Shown one piece after another: positions 31,514 to 34,535 of a DNA stretch of 34,535 nt. Source of the stretch: SIG565 sp045650565. Lineage in GTDB: Bacteria > Bacillota > Clostridia > Oscillospirales > Acutalibacteraceae. The notes under the pieces are model-generated. The model was not told the origin of the DNA and ran no database searches. It saw only the letters and a list, made by a program, of their open reading frames with translations. The position numbers and the translations under genes are program-made. The stretch is from NCBI GenBank assembly GCA_045650565.1, contig JAZRRG010000031.1, forward strand, positions 1 through 34,535. The letters run 5' to 3'. Every line of letters starts with the position of its first letter. The first letter of the stretch is position 1.

Positions 31514-32662
31514 ATGGAAAAATATATTGATAATGCGGTTGAACAATTTAGAACCTTGCTAAACGAACAGTTAAAGCGTGTTGAAACAATGGAAAAAGGC
31601 GCTGCCGCAAAGGATTACAGTAAGGTACAAAAAATAGTTATCGGTATAGTAGGCGGCGATGGTATCGGTCCTATCATTGTAAAAGAGGCGAAACGACTCA
31701 TAGAGTTTTTGCTTATAGATGAAGTAAAGTCGGGTCGTGTGGAATTCAATGTTATTGATGGCTTAACCATCGAAAACCGCTTAAGTGTCGGTAAACCCAT
31801 CCCCGATGATGTACTTGCTGAAATAAAGAAATGCGATGTACTGCTTAAGGGTCCCACAACCACCCCAAAAGGCGGCACTATGGAGAGCGCCAATGTGGCG
31901 CTTCGCAGAGAACTCGATTTGTATGCCAATGTGCGCCCCGTGAGTGTCCCCGATAAGAATATTGATTGGATTTTCTACCGTGAGAACACCGAGGGTGAAT
32001 ATGTACTCGGCAGCCGAGGTGTAGAACTGCCCGAAAAATTGGCGGTTGATTTTAAGGTTACCACCAATGCGGGTACCTACCGAATTGCCAAGGCGGCTTT
32101 TGAGTATGCCCATCAAAACGGCAAAAATAACGTTGCTATCGTTACAAAGGCGAATATTATGAAAAAGACCGATGGTAAATTCACCGAAATTTGCCATAAA
32201 GTTGCCGAAAACTATCCCGAAATCACAGCAGAGGACTGGTATATTGATATTATGACTGCCAACCTTGTAAATGAGGCGATTCGTGATAAGTTTCAGGTGT
32301 TTGTATTGCCCAACCTTTACGGTGATATCATTACCGATGAGGCAGCGCAAATCCAAGGCGGTGTAGGTACGGCAGGAAGCGCAAATATAGGTGACAATTA
32401 CGCTATGTTTGAGGCAATTCACGGCTCGGCTCCCCGTATGATAGAGGAGGGCATAGGTGATTATGCTAATCCGTCAAGTATATTTAAAGCGACCGAAATG
32501 TTGCTTCGCCATATAGGATTTACTAATAAGGCGGAAAAATTAGCGGCGGCTATGAGTATTTGTAACGAAACCGAGAAAAAGGTAATTGTTACGGGCAATA
32601 CTGACGGCGCAACCTGTAAACAATTTTCCGATTATCTTATGGATACAATTAAAAATATTTAA
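31514..32662 (+). CDS. Isocitrate dehydrogenase, probably NAD-dependent
   Basis: The enzyme oxidises and decarboxylates isocitrate to 2-oxoglutarate. The beta-decarboxylating dehydrogenase motifs are all there: GDGIGPIIVKEAKRLIEF, substrate loop TTTPKGGTMESANVALRREL (S-x-N-x-x-L-R) with DLYANVRPV, the tyrosine/lysine pair in YRENTEGEY and VTKANIMK, metal site NLYGDIITDEAAQIQGG, and cofactor loop AIHGSAPR. 382 residues, with a ~38-residue N-terminal helix (YIDNAVEQFRTLLNEQLKRV) ahead of the usual start. Isopropylmalate dehydrogenase is excluded mainly by the loop and the operon. The coding region abuts the aconitase stop. Cofactor choice cannot be decided by eye. Confidence 0.9.
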   Translation: MEKYIDNAVEQFRTLLNEQLKRVETMEKGAAAKDYSKVQKIVIGIVGGDGIGPIIVKEAKRLIEFLLIDEVKSGRVEFNVIDGLTIENRLSVGKPIPDDVLAEIKKCDVLLKGPTTTPKGGTMESANVALRRELDLYANVRPVSVPDKNIDWIFYRENTEGEYVLGSRGVELPEKLAVDFKVTTNAGTYRIAKAAFEYAHQNGKNNVAIVTKANIMKKTDGKFTEICHKVAENYPEITAEDWYIDIMTANLVNEAIRDKFQVFVLPNLYGDIITDEAAQIQGGVGTAGSANIGDNYAMFEAIHGSAPRMIEEGIGDYANPSSIFKATEMLLRHIGFTNKAEKLAAAMSICNETEKKVIVTGNTDGATCKQFSDYLMDTIKNI

Positions 32663-32664
32663 AC

Positions 32665-32696
32665 CAAAAGCCGACACTTTTTAATGTCGGCTTTTG
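32665..32696 (+). terminator. Terminator of the citrate operon
   Basis: CAAAAGCCGACA (32665-32676) / TGTCGGCTTTTG (32685-32696), 12 bp with loop CTTTTTAA, directly after the isocitrate dehydrogenase stop. Confidence 0.85.
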
Positions 32697-32725
32697 TTGA
32701 CTTTTAGCGCAAAAAAAGGTATAAT
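32697..32725 (+). promoter_or_regulatory. typA promoter
   Basis: -35 TTGACT (32697-32702), beginning at the base after the terminator stem, 17-base spacer, -10 TATAAT (32720-32725), start near 32732. Confidence 0.82.
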
Positions 32726-32761
32726 AAATTGATTTAGTATGTTTAGAAAGAAGTCTAATTT

Positions 32762-34535
32762 ATGGCAATTACATCTATGGAAAAATTAAGAAATATCGCA
32801 ATCATAGCCCATGTTGACCACGGCAAAACAACCTTGGTTGACCAGCTGCTTAAACAAAGCGGCACATTTCGTGTTAATGAGCAGGTGGACGATAGGGTTA
32901 TGGACTCTAATGATTTAGAGCGTGAGCGTGGTATAACTATACTTTCTAAAACCACAAGCGTTATATATAAAGATATAAAAATCAATATTGTTGATACCCC
33001 CGGTCATGCCGATTTCGGCGGTGAGGTTGAACGTATACTGATGATGGTTGACGGCGTACTTCTGCTTGTAGATGCCTTTGAGGGCTGTATGCCGCAAACC
33101 CGTTTTGTACTCAAAAAAGCATTGGCGCTCGGCAAAAAAGCAATAGTTGTTGTTAATAAAATTGACCGCCCGTCAGCCCGACCCTTAGAGGTGGTAGACG
33201 AGGTGCTTGATTTATTTATCGAGCTTGGCGCCGATGATGACCAGATAGAATTCCCCGTTGTGTTTGCATCAGGTCGTGATGGCTATGCCTCACTCGATGC
33301 CGATAATATGGGTGTCGATTTAGAACCGCTTTTTGAAGCCATTGTTAATGAAATTGAGGCACCAAAGGGCGATACCGAGGCGCCATTACAGGTGTTGCTA
33401 TCTAATATTGAATATGATGATTACATCGGCAGAATCGGTGTAGGTCGTGTTGTGCGTGGCACCATTAAAAACGGTCAAAGTGCGGTGCTCTGCCACAACG
33501 ATGGCACCACAACTAATGTTAAAATTTCAAAGCTGTTTATGATAAACGGCTTAAAAAGGGAAGAATGCGATTCGGCATCAGTCGGCGATTTAATACAAAT
33601 TGCAGGTATTAGTGAGCTTAACATTGGCGAAACTTTATGTGTGGCTGACTGCATAGAGCCGTTACCCTTTGTGAAAATTGATGAGCCAACCTTGTCTATG
33701 AATTTTATGGTAAATAATTCACCCTTTGCAGGTAAAGAGGGCAAGTTTGTAACCTCACGAAATATACGTGACCGCTTGTTCCACGAGGTAGAGACCAATG
33801 TTAGCTTGCGTGTTGAAGAAACTGATTCGGCGGATACCTTTAAGGTATCGGGCAGAGGAGAGTTGCATTTGTCAATTCTAATTGAGACAATGCGCCGACA
33901 AGGGTATGAGTTTCAGGTGTCACCTCCCTCTGTTATATATAAAAGGGATAAAGATGGCAAATTGTTAGAGCCGATTGAACTTTTGATGATAGAAGTACCC
34001 GAAGAATATGTTGGTGCCGTTATGGAACGGCTTGGCACTCGCAAGGCGGAGCTTAAAAATATGGGTGTTAGAGATGGCGGAACATCTCACCTTGAATTTT
34101 TAATTCCCGCAAGGGGACTGCTCGGTTACCGTTCACAGTTTTTAACCGATACTAACGGCAACGGTATTATGAATCACGTTTTTAACGGTTATGAGGAATA
34201 TAAGGGTGATATTGAAGCGAGAACTACGGGTTCTATCGTTGTTCACGAAACGGGAGAGGCAACGGGCTACGGGCTTTTTAACACCCAAAGCAGAGGCCGT
34301 TTATTTATTGGTCCCGGCACACCAGTATATGAGGGTATGATAGTTGGCGAAAACCCGAAAAATGAGGATATAGTGTGTAATGTCTGCAAGAAAAAGCAAA
34401 TGACCAATACAAGAGCTTCGGGAAGTGATGATGCCTTGCGCCTCACTCCTCACTCGGTACTCAGTCTTGAACAGTCGCTTGAATTTATTAAGGAGGATGA
34501 ACTCGTGGAAAGTCGGGGGCCAAGCGGTGTTAGGA
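32762..34535 (+). CDS. typA: Ribosome-associated GTPase TypA/BipA (3' end beyond the window)
   Basis: A translational GTPase of the EF-G family that helps ribosome assembly and stress adaptation. The G domain has AHVDHGKTTL (G1), RERGITI (G2), DTPGHADFGGEVER (G3) and NKIDRP (G4); the order of EF-Tu-like domain II, the EF-G-like domains (SGRGELHLSILIETMRRQG) and the BipA-specific C-terminal part with ARGLLGYRSQFLTDT and RASGSDDALRLTPHSVLSLE follows. 591 codons are present of an expected ~605-615. ATG 32762 has AGAAAGAAG upstream. The last visible residues (DELVESRGPSGVR) depart from the usual ending DELVEVTPKSIR. Confidence 0.96.
   Translation, partial: MAITSMEKLRNIAIIAHVDHGKTTLVDQLLKQSGTFRVNEQVDDRVMDSNDLERERGITILSKTTSVIYKDIKINIVDTPGHADFGGEVERILMMVDGVLLLVDAFEGCMPQTRFVLKKALALGKKAIVVVNKIDRPSARPLEVVDEVLDLFIELGADDDQIEFPVVFASGRDGYASLDADNMGVDLEPLFEAIVNEIEAPKGDTEAPLQVLLSNIEYDDYIGRIGVGRVVRGTIKNGQSAVLCHNDGTTTNVKISKLFMINGLKREECDSASVGDLIQIAGISELNIGETLCVADCIEPLPFVKIDEPTLSMNFMVNNSPFAGKEGKFVTSRNIRDRLFHEVETNVSLRVEETDSADTFKVSGRGELHLSILIETMRRQGYEFQVSPPSVIYKRDKDGKLLEPIELLMIEVPEEYVGAVMERLGTRKAELKNMGVRDGGTSHLEFLIPARGLLGYRSQFLTDTNGNGIMNHVFNGYEEYKGDIEARTTGSIVVHETGEATGYGLFNTQSRGRLFIGPGTPVYEGMIVGENPKNEDIVCNVCKKKQMTNTRASGSDDALRLTPHSVLSLEQSLEFIKEDELVESRGPSGVR

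Noticed and set aside
31781..32422. 213-codon minus-strand frame opposite the isocitrate dehydrogenase gene
   Set aside because: Shadow of a conserved coding region with no start signal or family match.

Overview
The window looks like a chromosomal segment of a low-to-moderate GC, Gram-positive anaerobe of the class Clostridia, most likely an Oscillospirales/Ruminococcaceae-type gut bacterium. This is inferred from strong AGGAGG-type ribosome binding sites, GTG and TTG starts, an LCP-type wall polysaccharide locus, a TmcAL homologue, a DUF5685-DnaJ pair, and a citrate-to-2-oxoglutarate operon that appears to start with a Re-type citrate synthase. No outer-membrane genes were seen.

Layout. 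1-300: 3' end of an RDD-family membrane protein gene running into a short palindromic repeat. 300-2220: rpsB-tsf with a promoter, a structured leader and a terminator. 2220-3480 (minus): smpB followed by ssrA (tmRNA); a 22-bp copy of the tmRNA 3' end lies 283 bp beyond the gene and looks like an old integration scar. 3480-8165: an anchored N-acetylmuramoyl-L-alanine amidase (minus), divergent from a three-gene polar amino acid ABC transporter (plus); two ArgR-like palindromes 21 bp apart sit between them. 8183-8390: a small hairpin-repeat array and tRNA-Ser(CGA). 8491-10607 (minus): tmcAL and a DUF4380-like gene. 10760-13303: ackA and galK. 13304-13669: a gene-free, hairpin-packed element bounded by 11-bp inverted repeats, containing four 25-bp units whose hairpin arms change sequence but keep pairing. 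13662-14318 (minus): an RluA-type pseudouridine synthase.

14489-22612: a cell-surface polysaccharide locus on one strand (LCP ligase, GT2, GT4, Wzy/O-antigen-ligase-like protein, two more GT2 enzymes, Wzx flippase), closely followed by uvrA. 25503-27472: a DUF5685 protein, a J-domain protein with a cysteine-rich tail, and a small membrane protein. 27562-32662: probable Re-citrate synthase, a GntR/FCD regulator, aconitase and isocitrate dehydrogenase with almost no spacing; together they would make 2-oxoglutarate, and so glutamate, from oxaloacetate and acetyl-CoA. The window ends inside typA/bipA.

The sequence is regular in its promoters: many intergenic gaps hold a sigma-A type -35/-10 pair with exactly 17 bp between them, which helped decide starts and operon borders. 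The most unusual signals are non-coding: the covarying 25-bp hairpin units, the ssrA 3'-end scar, face-to-face promoters between tmcAL and ackA, and a perfect promoter embedded in a terminator ahead of the citrate operon. I did not find a clear novel defence or mobile system, CRISPR array, prophage or transposase.
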